This document shows, piece after piece, positions 35,601 to 47,211 of a DNA stretch of 64,000 bases (its first letter is position 1; every line of letters begins with the position of its first letter). Made by a program: the position numbers and the translations under genes. The stretch lies in assembly GCA_015179045.1 (NCBI GenBank), contig WHUZ01000119.1:1-64000 (forward strand), in the 5' to 3' direction. The DNA comes from Kalaharituber pfeilii (lineage: Eukaryota; Ascomycota; Pezizomycetes; Pezizales; Pezizaceae). The notes below the pieces were generated by a model. It was not told the DNA's origin, did no database searches, and saw only the letters and a list, made by a program, of their open reading frames with translations.

Positions 35601-35705
35601 CTGCTGGAGAGGCATGAGGCTGTAGTGCGCTTGCTTCTTGAACGAGCCGATGTCGAAGCCGATTTACGAGATAAAATGGCAGACTCCGCTTTCATATGCT
35701 GCTGA
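32672..35705 (+). CDS. NLR3: helo-like N - NACHT - ankyrin receptor
   Basis: Exons are 32672-33081, 33133-33356, 33428-33639, 33714-34322 and 34376-35705. Introns are 51, 71, 74 and 53 nt with GT...AG ends, and all joins are in frame. The N-terminus (MDPFSISTGVAGFFSLALEL) matches the fungal STAND N-terminal (helo-like) domain. NACHT follows: P-loop CYGMPGAGKTVIA, then VYIYCDYRDQ, Walker B FICIDAMDELGD and RLLFTGRPNV. A winged-helix-like region (LPTGLYAAYEITISRI, LVHYTLQEYFKSH) precedes ankyrin repeats of the type HEAVVRLLLERADVEAD. About five repeats are in frame before a frameshift at about 35597-35690 leads to TGA at 35703. Further repeats continue out of frame to about 36960. The protein may be functional with a short sensor or may be decaying. 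Confidence 0.87.
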
Positions 35706-36960
35706 GAAGGCATGAGGCTGTAGTGCGCTTGCTTCTTGAACGAGCCGATGTCAAAGCCGATTTACGGGATACAGTAGGCAGGACTCCGCTTTCATATGCT
35801 GCTGAGAGAGGCCATGAGGCTGTAGTGTGCTTGCTTCTTGAACGAGCCGATGTCGAAGCCAATTTACGACATAAAATGGGCAGGACTCCGCTTTCATATG
35901 CTGCTGAGAGAGGCTATGAGGCTGTAGTGTGCTTGCTTCTTGAACGAGCCGATATCGAAGCAATTTACAGGATAAAATGGCTGCACTCCGCTTTCATATG
36001 CTGCTGAGAGAGGCAATAAGGCTGTAGTGCGCTTGCTTCTTGAACGACCCGATGTCAAAGCCGATTTACAGGATAAATAGTAGGACTCCGCTTTCATATG
36101 CTGCTGAGAGAGGCTATGAGGCTGTAGTGCGCTTGCTTCTTGAACGAGCCGATGTCAAAGCCAATTCACAGGATCAAAGGGCAGCACTCCGCTTTCATAT
36201 GCTGCTGAGAGAGGCTATGAGGCTGTAGTGCGCTTGCTTCTTGAACGACCGATGTCAAAGCCGATTTACGGGATAAAATGGGCAGTACTCCGCTTTCATG
36301 TGCTGCTGAGAGAGGCTATGAGGCTGTAGTGCGCTTGCTTCTTGAACGACCAGATGTCGAAGCCGATTCACAGGATACAATAGCTGCACTCCGCTTTCAT
36401 ATGCTGCTGGAGAGGCAATGAGGCTGTAGTGTGCTTGCTTCTTGAACGAGCCGATGCCAAAGCCGACGCAAAGGATCAAAGGGCAGGACTCCGCTTTCAT
36501 ATGCTGCTGAGAGAGGCTATGAGGCTGTAGTGCGCTTGCTTCTTGAACGACCAGATGTCGAAGCCGATTCACAGGATGACAATAGCAGGACTCCGCTTTC
36601 ATATGCTGCTGAGAGAGGCCATGAGGCTGTTGTGGCCTTGCTTATTGTGCGAACGGAAGTGGATGTAAATGCAAGGGACTGCAATGGCAAGAGTCCACTT
36701 TTATATGCTGTCGAGGTGCTTTTTTATGTGAGACTACAGTGAGTTACTCCTTGAGTGAGCAATGTTGACGTAACTGCAGAGCCCCTACCTTTGCCGTTTG
36801 CCTCCTCATCCGCTTTCGAATCGGGCCATGAGCGTGTGATACGCAAGCTTCTTGAGCGACCTGATATCGACGTGCACATAAAAGACAACTTTGGTAATAC
36901 TCCGCTTTTCGGTCGCCAATAGGATACGGAATAATAAGACTATCGCGCACTTACTTGCTG
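35706..36960 (+). pseudogene. Frameshifted ankyrin tail of NLR3
   Basis: About ten more 99-bp ankyrin units follow the NLR3 stop. They share TATGCTGCTGAGAGAGGC and GCGCTTGCTTCTTGAACGA(G)CC but carry many 1-2 base losses (for example GACCGATG for GAGCCGATG), so no single frame survives. The last units (to about 36960; ESGHERVIRKLLERPDIDVH) are the most diverged. This pattern fits a hypervariable repeat domain that has lost selection. Confidence 0.85.
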
Positions 36961-37204
36961 AGCGAGCAGCATTGAATGCAGAGGTAAAGTCATGCGGTGA
37001 ATAGCGGCGAAAGTCGCTGCCATACAGTACGTAGCAGGAGAAGGACACGCGGGTGCCATAGTGCGCCACTTGCTCAATAGTATCCAGGGATGCAAATCGA
37101 AGTCTACATATATAGGACAGTATGGGAAACATCTCCTTAGGAATCCTTAGGAATCCTATTGCTATCAAAGTGCGTTTGCGGAATGCGGGGTCAATGTCTT
37201 GTTT

Positions 37205-37247
37205 TGCACGCGATCACTGATATTGAAAAAAAAAAAAAAAAAAAAAT
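37205..37247 (+). mobile_element. LINE tail (family 1), 43 bp
   Basis: The insert reads TGCACGCGATCACTGATATTG then poly-A. It is flanked by a perfect 12-bp duplication AATGTCTTGTTT at 37193-37204 and 37248-37259. Confidence 0.85.
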
Positions 37248-37259
37248 AATGTCTTGTTT

Positions 37260-39083
37260 ATTTATTTGTCTGCTTTTCCTATATCTGTTGTTTTCTTATG
37301 CAATGTGCTATTCAATCCTGATTGCCAATGATCGCTGCTTCTGCATTCTTGTGTTTCTAGTAATACTTCGAAGTGAATTTTTTTGAGTATGGCATACTTG
37401 AGTTACAGTAGAAGCGAGGGGCATTTCAGGAGGTACAGTATGCAAAGGCCAGCCACTTGTTCAACGTCGTAAGATGGTCAGGTAGCGGTGCGTGACTTCG
37501 CCCTGGATCTCCATTGTAAGAGTGGAGTCTTTGCGAAGCCCCTCGTTCATTCTTCCCGGAGCCCTCCTTAAATTCCTCTCCTTGCATGGCTCTTTTCAAG
37601 CTACTGTACATAACCACTTCGGTGTAGGAAGAGCACCTTACATCGGTGTTCCGGGTCCAGCCTACCTCAATAGGAAGGCATCTCCTTGCATGACCCTTCC
37701 CAAGCTACTGTACATCCACCCGCCTCCTCACAGTACACCGCTACCGAAGTGATTGCCAGCGACGGCGCCTACAACCCCAGCACGTGACCATGAGCACGGA
37801 GCTTAGTCCAGGCTGCGGCGAGTCCCCAGTGTATGTCCGGGCAGCAGCTCGATGGGACGGGTACTGTCGCAAACGCGTCTGGGTGCGGTGGGGGATCTTG
37901 GCATTTCCCGTGCCATGGTGAGTGTAACAGCGGACGTGGTCTGGGGCCCGTGGATGACGGCGATCTACGGAGCGCAGGCAGGAGGCGGCAGGCGGCAGTT
38001 CAGCAGTTCGCGGGTTCAACGGTTCACAGCGGTACAGCAGTTCAGCGGATCGGCACAGCAGGTAACCACTCTACTTAGTAGAAACTAAATACAAGAGGTT
38101 GCGTAAAGAGAAAAAGGAAAGGAGAACACACAGCCATGAACACCACTTATATACACTTTCGAGACTGCAATACGCACTCAGGTCACATCCCTTTTACCCA
38201 TATATATTGTACCGACATCCTGAAATGCTTGTCAGAGGTCATCTTTTAGCGTGAAGCTATCATCCTGAAATGCTTGTCAGAAGTCATCTTTTAGCGTGAA
38301 GCTATTTACCCGGCTCGCTATACAATGTCCCGTTACAGTGAGGGAAGGCCAGAGGGGGAGGTAACTACTAGAAGGGGTAGAGGGTACCAGGAAGGGAAGG
38401 GTATTTAATGAGGGAGAAGAGGGGAGGCCTCAGAGGAAGATCATCATCGTTACAAGGTTGAAGGAAGTGAGATCCATAGACCTCGATCAATTCCAGCTGC
38501 TTGCTCATTCTTCCCTCTAGTCCACTTTCCTCCTCTACAGTACCAGAGCCCACCGTGACACAACACTCGTCCCGCGAGAAGCAGTGGAATGAGCATCCAC
38601 CAGGTACCGTGTGGCGGCCACACGAAGCCCCTTCCCAAACTAGCCGCGCAGTGTACGCCCGCAAGTGCTAGCATGAGACTAGCACCCTCACTCCTAATCT
38701 AGTAGTCATGACCCCCGACCGAGGGGAGGGCTCCCTCTGCGCGGCCATGAGGGCCACACGGAGCCGCAACGTCCCCAGGACCATCCACATGGGCTCTCGT
38801 GCGACTCCTCTCCTCTGCCATGCTGTCCCATTCCAGACCGCCGCTTTCACGCACAGTACAAACAGTTAAGTGTATTTGCCAGCCTGAGGGATCCGCATCC
38901 TCAGCGCGCTCAAAATCACTGCTCGGGCGCTGTCCAGCATCGACGCCCCCGCCATAAATCAATCCTCCCTCCGCGTCTGCCACCATGCGCGCCAGCCAGC
39001 GGCACCACGGCCTCCCGCATCGGCTGCCGTCTCTCGCCAGCAGTCTGCACCAGCTACATCCCCATTCCGCTTTGCAAAGATAT
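37260..39083. other. No gene recognised
   Basis: Several overlapping frames of 60-98 codons occur, none with a recognisable domain. A short tandem duplication lies at 38216-38305. Confidence 0.4.
38216..38305. repeat. 45-bp tandem duplication
   Basis: CATCCTGAAATGCTTGTCAG and the following 25 bases occur twice head to tail with one difference (AGAGGTC / AGAAGTC). Confidence 0.9.
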
Positions 39084-39740
39084 CTAGCTCAACAACCCTG
39101 TTGCGAAGCAGTCCCATGGGCGAAGTGGAAAGATGCTGTATGGATTCAAGATACTTTTGTCACAGGGTAGAGAGTCACCGTTCACAGCTAATGACGGTTT
39201 CCAATCCTGCCTTCTAACTCCCTTCGGGCGAGGAAGAACAAGGCATCGTCGCACATAGTAGTCAACATTGGTTGTATTACCAAGCGCCTTCTTCCCCGGA
39301 GAGTGTGCAATGGTCGGTATCATGGTACCTACATCCATCGCATACTTTTGCTGACCCAATTCCGCCAACAAGGGAAAAGTTTCAGAAATATCCTTTTATC
39401 TGCTAACGTGAAGTCAAATCACTCAATTTCCCAGGATTCAGCAAGCTCGTACGGTAAGTTGATGCTATAAATGCCGAACATGGAGTTATAGACACTGGGT
39501 CTTGGATGGTTACAATCCCTCTTAGCCCATTCGCAGAATTCCAAAACAGTTACTTTCCTGATTCTTGTGTCATAGGAGGTGTCGGAATGTTTATACACAT
39601 GCGGCGTCTCTGCAGCGCGCACTTAAGGGTAAACGTTGACCAGTGGTTCAGTGGATTGCATGCAAGGAATTTCCGATTCGGATCCCCCATTGTAGCGAAT
39701 TGGAGCTCGCGAGATTCGGATGTTGCAGAAGTGAGATTTG
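39084..39740 (-). pseudogene. Unrecognised protein-coding remnant
   Basis: I do not recognise the family. The minus strand reads MGDPNRKFLACNPLNHWS from about 39700, then after a frame change TRIRKVTVLEFCEWAKRDC and SVYNSMFGIYSINLPYELAE to a stop near 39420. After a further change it reads QQKYAMDVGTMIPTIAHSP and TTNVDYYVRRCLVLPRPKG to 39084. Codon texture looks like protein, and no introns explain the shifts cleanly, so a decayed gene is most likely. Confidence 0.35.
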
Positions 39741-41309
39741 GAATTTGAAAGTAACAAGGTAGAACGAGCGCAAACTGCTATATAGTGCTTGCTGTAAGAA
39801 TACGATGGTGTGTATTTACCCCTGAGGCACTGAAGCGGGTAGGTTTGTACGTGAGTACGTTGTCACTTGTGGGACATGGATGCTGACAGCCAATGAAAAC
39901 ACGCCATCGACTACTTCACTCGTGTAGTTCACAACCGGTGGTTTAGTCACCGGGGCAGACAGCGAATGGTTCTGACCTGTGGTAAGCAGCATATGCAACA
40001 CTTAGCAAGAGTTTAATACTAGGCAAGTCAAACAATTCAGACGCGGTCACCTTGACTTGCATATGATACTTGGAACAAAAATGAAAAGGAAAGCTTCCTA
40101 GCGGTACTCACAATTACGTAGGTATTTTCGACCCGGATATTCCGAATTTCGTAAAATTGAAATTTTGGGAAAATCCGAACGAAATCGTAATGTCCACACA
40201 AATATATTCCCATTTCACATATGAACGTAAGTACTTTATTTGTAATCTGGACTACGGTACTTTATCCGAATTTTATCCGTGGAGAACGCAACCAGAGAAA
40301 ATTTGGTCCATAGTACGCTGTGGGCAATGGATTGAGGACATATAACTTCGGCATTTTCAACGGCGGGTTCTCCCAAGAATGTTTGACATGTCACCCTAAA
40401 CCCAATCCTTGCTCATCTTGCAGCAAAAGGACACAGTGACAAGACCACGGCCTGAGCACACATATTTTTCTTTTGGATAGGCCTTGACACTCTCTAGTAC
40501 ATAGTGCACATCCGATTTTTCCGATGCCAGTTTTTTTTTTCGCCAGAATTACAATTATGCAGGGTTCGCCGCTGACGGTAGTCCGAACGTAAGCGCAAGT
40601 AAAATAATTCCTCAGCCGTTTGTGCAAGATTTCAAATTTCGCTTCAGCATATGCGCTCACAAGTGGTATACGCTAACGGCAGGACATATCCACGCTCTAT
40701 TTGCGGCTCTCGGACTACATCAGGCGATAAATCTTTACGCTACAGTGTAACTGCAAGACAAGGTGCATCGATTTTCAGGGGTGTCTTTTGGCAGTTGAAT
40801 GACGATCTATATACAGACTAAAATTGCGCAATTGCATCAATCGTTGCTATTGATAATCTGGTTGCCACTGCCCCTTGTTCGGTAACGAACGGTCCCCTAC
40901 GTGCCTGCTTGGTCAGTTTTTTAAATGCTAAATATGCAGATTTACAAGAATGCTTTATGCTGTTTGAAATGGAAAATGCATGCAACGTTGAGTCTGATTA
41001 TAACACTACCAAATCTCACGCCTTGGTATACTTTCTCTGCCTTCGCTCTGGTTCAGCTCCTATCAGAGAATAACTAGTAGCATTTCCTTTGACTTTATTT
41101 TGGAAGTGCAGGAAGGCGCTATTGCATAGTGATGGTAAGTACTGCATAATGGCTTGACATTCCCGTTTCAAGGTGTTGCTGAAATTTGAACCGGTGTAAG
41201 ATAGGCAGATAGTATCCACTACTGCCTTTCAATGGACCGGAGCGGCGAGAATTGGCGGAACGAACTTACGACCAAATGCGAGTGCGAGTGTGAAAGCGGG
41301 GGGTGCTGT
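39741..41309. other. No gene recognised
   Basis: Only short frames are seen. Confidence 0.4.
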
Positions 41310-41468
41310 GGGTAGCAAGGATGTCTTGGGCTCTTGGCAGAAGGTCACATGAGAAAACCTGTAGAAATTACTATAGAGGGAAGGCATGACCGACAGCGGA
41401 AGAGGGATAAAAGGCGAGGGACAACCTGTACTTAGTTCTAGTTCCTCACCCCAATCTTGGTACGAAGA
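41310..41468 (+). repeat. LTR-like leader repeated at 48388-48548
   Basis: The block starts CTGTGGGTAGCAAGGATG, holds GGATAAAAGGCGAGGGACAA (TATA-like) and ends TTGGTACGAAG. It is about 90% identical to 48388-48548. Both copies lie just upstream of Gag-like coding sequence, as an LTR plus leader would. The exact ends are not certain. Confidence 0.65.
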
Positions 41469-41512
41469 TACATGGCCTTGCAACAAATCAAAGAATAGAT
41501 TATGCTATAGCA

Positions 41513-42163
41513 ATGTCAGCACTTGCTGCAAGGTTCCCAGAACAGATCATATCTGGGGCTGAGGATGTAACAAGGGCCTTGGATACGATCAGTAACTTCA
41601 AACAAGGCACAGATACAGCTGAAGCAAATGTGGATAAAGTACGGAAGCTCCATGGCATTTTGGGAGATACTTTTGCCGATGTACTAGCCCAGAAATTTCT
41701 TCATGGAGCTACCAACGAAACTCTTCAAACTGCAATGAGTTTGCATTTGAATAACCCATTTACATTGAACGATGTGTTGGAATTATTGCTGAAGGGAACT
41801 CGGCTGGTGCGATGTTCTGGCCTAGCACTGGGACCTCCGGTACCGCCACCACCGAAGTCACAAGAAGAGCTTACTAGAGATCTCCTTGTAGCTGAGGAAA
41901 GAATGCTAGCATCACATGAAAAAATTGCTAGTATGGTTGCAGCCGGATTGGAGAAACTGGCACAACGGAACACTATGAATTATGCATCAGGAGCTCTGGT
42001 ACCGTTGGGGAGAGACTATGGTATACAGGGTACGAATGTGATGGCATCATCAGTCGCCATGGCAGCTCCGGTCAATCAGAAGGAAGTTCAATGTATTAGA
42101 TGTGGAATGAAGGGACATAAGTCATATCAGTGCCAATATACCCCTTGTCTGAATCCAGTATGA
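41513..42163 (+). CDS. Gag-like protein of an LTR retrotransposon
   Basis: A 216-codon frame starts at an ATG 45 bp after the LTR-like block. The C-terminus has a retroviral-type zinc knuckle CIRCGMKGHKSYQC (C-x2-C-x4-H-x4-C), which binds nucleic acid in Gag. The N-terminal two thirds are helical, with the LHGILGDTFADVLAQKFLHG segment being most Gag-like. The middle carries a Pro-rich PPVPPPPKS. It stops shortly after the knuckle, and no protease or polymerase follows, so the element is truncated. Copia versus Gypsy cannot be decided from this part. Confidence 0.7.
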   Translation: MSALAARFPEQIISGAEDVTRALDTISNFKQGTDTAEANVDKVRKLHGILGDTFADVLAQKFLHGATNETLQTAMSLHLNNPFTLNDVLELLLKGTRLVRCSGLALGPPVPPPPKSQEELTRDLLVAEERMLASHEKIASMVAAGLEKLAQRNTMNYASGALVPLGRDYGIQGTNVMASSVAMAAPVNQKEVQCIRCGMKGHKSYQCQYTPCLNPV

Positions 42164-42268
42164 TAGGTTGGAGTAGAGGTCAATTTTTAAGGTATATACA
42201 TGCAATAATAGCTTTAAAGGATACGTACATGAATAAACAAACTATGGATCCTCGAATTCGTCTTCATC

Positions 42269-42366
42269 TATTTTTTTTGTTTTTTTTGGGGGGTGGGGGG
42301 GGTAATGTAACCCCGTATACAGGCTACCAGCCTATGGCAGGGACCCATATACCCTGGTCATGTTAA
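42269..42366 (-). mobile_element. LINE tail related to family 2, 98 bp
   Basis: The reverse strand holds CCCTGCCATAGGCTGGTAGC and a GGGGTTACATTACCCCCC-type end, then an A-rich tail. It is flanked by a perfect 15-bp duplication GAATTCGTCTTCATC at 42254-42268 and 42367-42381. The 3' end resembles the family-2 consensus but is more diverged. Confidence 0.8.
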
Positions 42367-42688
42367 GAATTCGTCTTCATCAAGCTGATCCTAATCGACT
42401 GAATCAGGGTCTTCTGAGTCTGCAAGTTCTGAGTGATAGGCACGTATCAATCAAAATGATCTGATGTCACTTCTTTAGTGTCAGCTATGACGTCTTGCTT
42501 GTATCCACGAATTCCTGCACTTCAATCTTAAGAGTACTAGAGTGTTCAGTTCTAACGTTGTAAGTTAATATTATAATGATTGTGTGTAATATCAACTTTA
42601 ATAGTATCAAGAATCGCAGAAACATCTGCCAGAGGGTCCTCGAATGCAAGAAGAGATGGTCCGGTACAGTATGTCGATTATTTGCTTT

Positions 42689-42735
42689 AGGGCGGCACGC
42701 GATTAATGATATTAAAACAAGAAAAAAAAAAGACA
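42689..42735 (+). mobile_element. LINE tail (family 1), 47 bp
   Basis: The insert carries GGGCGGCACGCGATTAATGA, then TATT and an A-rich tail. ATTTGCTTT repeats at 42680-42688 and 42736-42744. Confidence 0.75.
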
Positions 42736-44549
42736 ATTTGCTTTTCAGAAGCAATTTGTGATGGTAGCTGCTGACACGGAATGGTTTCAGGCAGATTGCA
42801 GCTCTCGTTGCTTCAGCTCTGGATGCTGCTAAGCAGAGTGAAATAATTGGTAGTGCTCTGACTCTGTAGGATCCTCGTAGACTCACCTTTTTGCCATTGT
42901 GTCAATTGTAGTGTTGATCTAGAAGCATAGTATTACTCTCAACTACAAATATAGCAAGGGACAGAAGCATGGATAGGATAAACAATACAGTACTATCAAT
43001 TTGCTGCATCAGTATACCAAAATGAAAATTTTGTCACTATGCATCATGGTCCTTGCTAGTATTGGCACTATCCAATATGACAGGTCAGGTTTCTAATAAT
43101 CAGAAACGGGCCAGAGAAATCGCTATCCATCCAACATAAATAACCTGTCATATTGCATAATTTTTGCCGACCCGACCCCTATCCAATATGACAGATAGAC
43201 TGTAACTACGCAGTGTGGTGCCAAGTGTCGAGTGTCAGCGCTACCCCAGGCGGGGGTCAATTTCGCGGGTATCATCTTTTAGTATGAGAACACCAGAAAG
43301 GGTGTTGTAACTTACATCCAGTTGTGGCATTCTTTCGGAATGCTACGACACCGCCGTGGAATATCATATTCAAAAGTCAAACCAATTCACCGGGAGCAGG
43401 GCAAGTTCCCTCTACTAATTACATTACATGGCTTAACACAGCTATTTATAACACAATGTATTCAGCCAATGCATGCGAGCACAAACTTGAGCTGCAAAAG
43501 TCAAATTTGTTGATGCCAAAAAAACATTATGGAGGAGTTTGTGTTATCTGCTATGTATGCAGTTGAAATTATGCCATGTTTAGTCCGCCAGGGGGTTTCA
43601 AATCATGACTCCACAGGCAGGTATTGCTTGTACACTCTTCCCAGTATCATAGCATCATACCTGTGTATAGTGTACTCTACTTTGTATACTGGTATTAGGT
43701 ATCATTAGAGTTTGAAATTAAGAGTGAAAGCTGAGGTGTATATGTTGGCGTCACTGACCGGGATCCGGCGCGTTACCGGGATCTGGCGCACTTCCGGAAA
43801 TAAAACAACAGCCTCCTGTAAGGCCAAATTCTCATAGAAGATGACCAAATTTCACATAAAGCTTGCAGAGGTATAGAAAAGTAAGTTCCGCATCTCATTT
43901 AGCCAATTGTAAATTTTGAATGATACTTTATGGTGGTAGTTGCGCAATTAGGCATCTGAATCCTACACAAGCGTCAAATGGCACATTGGCTATTTAAGAC
44001 CTTAAGCAAGTGTGTATCCCTTCTATAGTATGTATTTTAGAGATCTGGAATGTTTCATGATAATTGGATACATATGGAACAAGTTGTAAGCTAATACCCA
44101 TAGATATATATTTTTCTGCTAATAGCGAATCTTGATACTCAGTCTCCATATAATCCTAAAACATAAGGCATGTTCAGAATGCTCTAAAATATAACTTTAC
44201 ACATAGGAGAATATAGGACTTCCTGGAGATTCGAGATATCACGAGTGGGTTTGGCTTGTAGATTATCAAGAAGCGTTTCTAAGGTATCGAGGGCTGTCAG
44301 GCCTAAATTTTTCTTCACGGTAAGCACCGAAAATGGTGGCATTGAGCTGTTGTTTTATGAGAAAGATGTACAGAGACTCGTTTTTTTTGTAAAGCGGTAG
44401 AATAGAAGTATATGCATAGGGAAATGTTTTCTGGATGCCTTGCAGCGCTGACAAATGGTTGGGGCAGTTGAGCAATACAGTGTATACATATGTCTAATAG
44501 CCCAACCTCCTCACGTAGTACATAGAAAGTGTATGTCAACATGAGTCCA
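42736..44549. other. No gene recognised; small inverted repeat
   Basis: TATCCAATATGACAG occurs at about 43070 and 43187, with an inverted CTGTCATATTGCAT at about 43147, giving a short stem. No coding sequence is recognised. Confidence 0.4.
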
Positions 44550-44690
44550 TAGAATCGGATGGTCAAACTCGAGCAAAAGTAAGGTTATCGCAGAGGTCGC
44601 TGCACTTGGAGCTGTAGGAGGGTAATAGAGTGGGTAACAAGGGAAAAGGGAAGCCCTCTTGAGGACAGGATGGGCGTGGATGGGGAAGGA
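44550..44690 (+). repeat. Fragment shared with 61340-61480 (LINE ORF1-like)
   Basis: GGATGGTCAAA, AAGTAAGGTT and GGGTAATAGAGTGGGTAA align with 61350-61430 in the same orientation. At 61148-61414 the same region is an open frame of a possible LINE ORF1; here it is decayed. Confidence 0.5.
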
Positions 44691-45321
44691 GGAGGAGGGC
44701 GCGGTGGGACAGAAGTGCATGGAGGCCCCGTTTAGTTGTCGTATCAACTCTTGGCCTGTTGACGACTGGTCTCGGTCGTAGCATTAATTTGTCGTTGTCA
44801 TATAAGGGGACGTTTTGTGTATGTGCTCTCGTCGGCTCTGGCCCGGGACGTGGGGTCTTTGCCGTGGGTCCCTTTTTGACGCTCCTTGTGGAGGGGCTCG
44901 GCGCAGCACTCTGCTCAGTGACGGGGGCGGGCTGGCCTGGAGACGGATGGCTTGGCAGAAACGGGCTTGGCTCCCTCCGCGCTGCGGTGCTTGCGGTGGG
45001 CGCGCTTGGGCCGGCCACGTGGGCACTGCCGGCTGTCTCTGCGCTGCCCAAGCTCGGCAGAGTGGGAAGGCGTATCCATTGAGTAAGTTGCGCGGGGCCA
45101 GGCTGGGTAGGATGCAATAAACTGGTATACACGGTCTTCCTAGGATCCATTGCACCAGGAGCGCTTGGCGTAGATTGTGTGCCAGGAACTCCGGCTGCTG
45201 GGTTCACGGTACCTGCAGGAGCGCAGCTATTGGCAGCGGCCGCCGCAGGGGCTACAACCACGGTTTCACGGCGGTGAGCATTTGAAAGTACGCTTGGCTT
45301 GGCTTGGGCAGGGAGACATAC

Positions 45322-45696
45322 CCTCTTGGGCGCTGACAGCTTCTCCCAACTCAGCGTCATTGCCCATGCTTTTCCTCTCGTCATCCTCATAGAAGAGCTC
45401 ATCCAGGTCTTGCGAAGTCTCAGCTTCTGAATCCTGCGTGAGGTCATCTTCTCCCTTGTGGGAGATGGAGGAAGCCGGATCAGCCTGGTCCGCGGTGCCG
45501 GTGGAGGATACGGCTTTCCCTCCAACATCAGCTTCCCACAAGCCGGGGACTTGGCCAAGGAGCATAGGGAGATCTTCGTTGAACAGGGTTTTTTTTTTTT
45601 TTTTTTTTTTTATATCATTAATCGCATACCGTTGAACAGGGTGTCAAGGTCCAGAAGGTCCATATTGGAGTTCAGTTCTTGATTCTCGAAAGACAT
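45322..45696 (-). CDS. Acidic unknown protein, first exon, split by a LINE tail
   Basis: From ATG 45696 the minus strand reads MSFENQELNSNMDLLDLDTL, then the LINE tail at 45629-45589, then resumes in the same frame once one duplication copy is removed. It continues GQVPGLWEADVGGKAVSS and an acidic stretch (TSQDLDELFYEDDERK) to a GTATGT donor at 45321. Downstream on the minus strand is Pro/Ala-rich sequence (about 45300-44784) that may be later exons, though frames are unclear. The tail insertion introduces stops, so this copy is presumably inactive. I do not recognise the family. An acidic N-terminus followed by Pro/Ala-rich sequence could suit a retroelement ORF1 or a host regulatory protein. 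Confidence 0.5.
45589..45629 (-). mobile_element. LINE tail (family 1), 41 bp
   Basis: A T run followed by ATATCATTAATCGCATAC (reverse strand: GTATGCGATTAATGATAT then poly-A). It is flanked by a perfect 12-bp duplication CGTTGAACAGGG at 45577-45588 and 45630-45641, and it disrupts an open frame. Confidence 0.88.
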
Positions 45697-47211
45697 TTTG
45701 GACAAGCAGAGTAAGTGGAATATGGCAAGAGATGAAGGGTCGTTGTTAAGATGGGGTGTTGTCAAAGTTCACAGAGTTGTGGTAGTAAGAGCAGTAGTAG
45801 ATAGATAGTCCCTCGCAGAATGATGATCGATAAAAGATGGTGGAGAAAGGAACCAGGACACACAAACAGTCTCCTTTAAATACGACAATAACAAACACTT
45901 CAGAAACTGCTTTGCCCATTTTCCGTACCTGTCAAAAGTCAAAAGGTGGTGACTGAGAATCAAGGTTCAGATCAACTATTGAAAGGCGCCTCGAAGCGAA
46001 GCACCCGTTCTCATTTCTTCCCCCAAGGAACGGCTGTAAACATTTTTGAATTATGACGCCAAAGGAACATTCTGCGCTAGGCTGGTTGACAAGTTGGCAA
46101 AAGGGCTCGCTAGGCTTGGGTATAGGCATCGTCTACACGGCTTTTGTTATGTGACTGCTGTCTCTTCTGCCTACGGCTGTCAGTCTAAACGTTGAGGACA
46201 GGGAGAAGGGTATACTCTCAGGGCGGCTCGGGCGAAGGGAACACAGGGAGCCGACGCGAACCACCTTTCTGGTTCGTCTGCAACGGACCCGAAGAACATT
46301 TAGATTATGACAGGAAGAAACATTCTGCGCTAAAACTGGTCAACAATCTTAGCAAACGACTCGTTAGGTTTGAGGTATAGGAATCATCTATGGGGGCTTT
46401 TTAGCTGTCTCTCCAAAGGCCTTAAACCGAAGCTTGAGAACAAGACGGTGGCAAGTGGGTACTGGGGTCACATTGTTCCACTTCTCACAAGCATTCAGCG
46501 TAACAATCACTACTTTAAATGTCCCTTTTTTTTCCCCCCTGCTCCCAGGTTGCGGTATCCCCCCCGCAGTTTCCCCTCGCTAAACCCCCCACCTCGCTTG
46601 TTTCCCCGCTTCCCCATGGGGCAGGCACGCCCGTAGTCTTTTCCGCTACCACTTTCGGGAATTTAAGCGAGCTGTCGCAACGCCACCCCCATAAAAACAA
46701 GCTTTGTTGCAAGATATATTCTACTGTAGCGCGAAAGTATAATTAAAATTTAAGCTTACTGCGATGACTGGTTCCTGCTCCGGGAAGGTAGCGGTCCTAG
46801 TGTTGACAAATAAGGCGGCGTAAAAGAGAGACTGGCCTCACGTTAATTGTGGGGAATACGTATGTAAAGTGCAAGCAAGCGGAAGGCAAGTAGGGCTTGA
46901 GCATTGAACGTTACTCTGTTTTACATGACCGTTGCTGTGTCAGCGTAGCTATACCCGGGCCCATTGTCCGGTCCAGCGGAAGACTAACCGGCGTAGCTTT
47001 CTAACTCTGAGCCGTTTGTACTGCCGCGACTCGCTCCGTCCGGCCGCCGGCCTCTGCGCTTACCCCGGCATTCGATGAGGGTTAAGCATTGAGACTCCTA
47101 GTTGGGACCAAGTCATCAAATTTCCTGCTGTTTCACTGCGAGAGAGAAACCAGATTAATAGGAGAGTTCCCCAGCCTCCTATAAATAATATACTCTTCCC
47201 GTTTCAACTCG
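45697..47211. other. No gene recognised; internal 100-bp duplication
   Basis: About 46048-46150 and 46300-46405 are diverged direct copies (ATTATGAC, ACATTCTGCGCTA, GGT(A/T)TAGG(C/A)ATC). The second copy forms part of a short plus-strand frame (HSALKLVNNLSKRLVRFE). No function is recognised. Confidence 0.4.
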
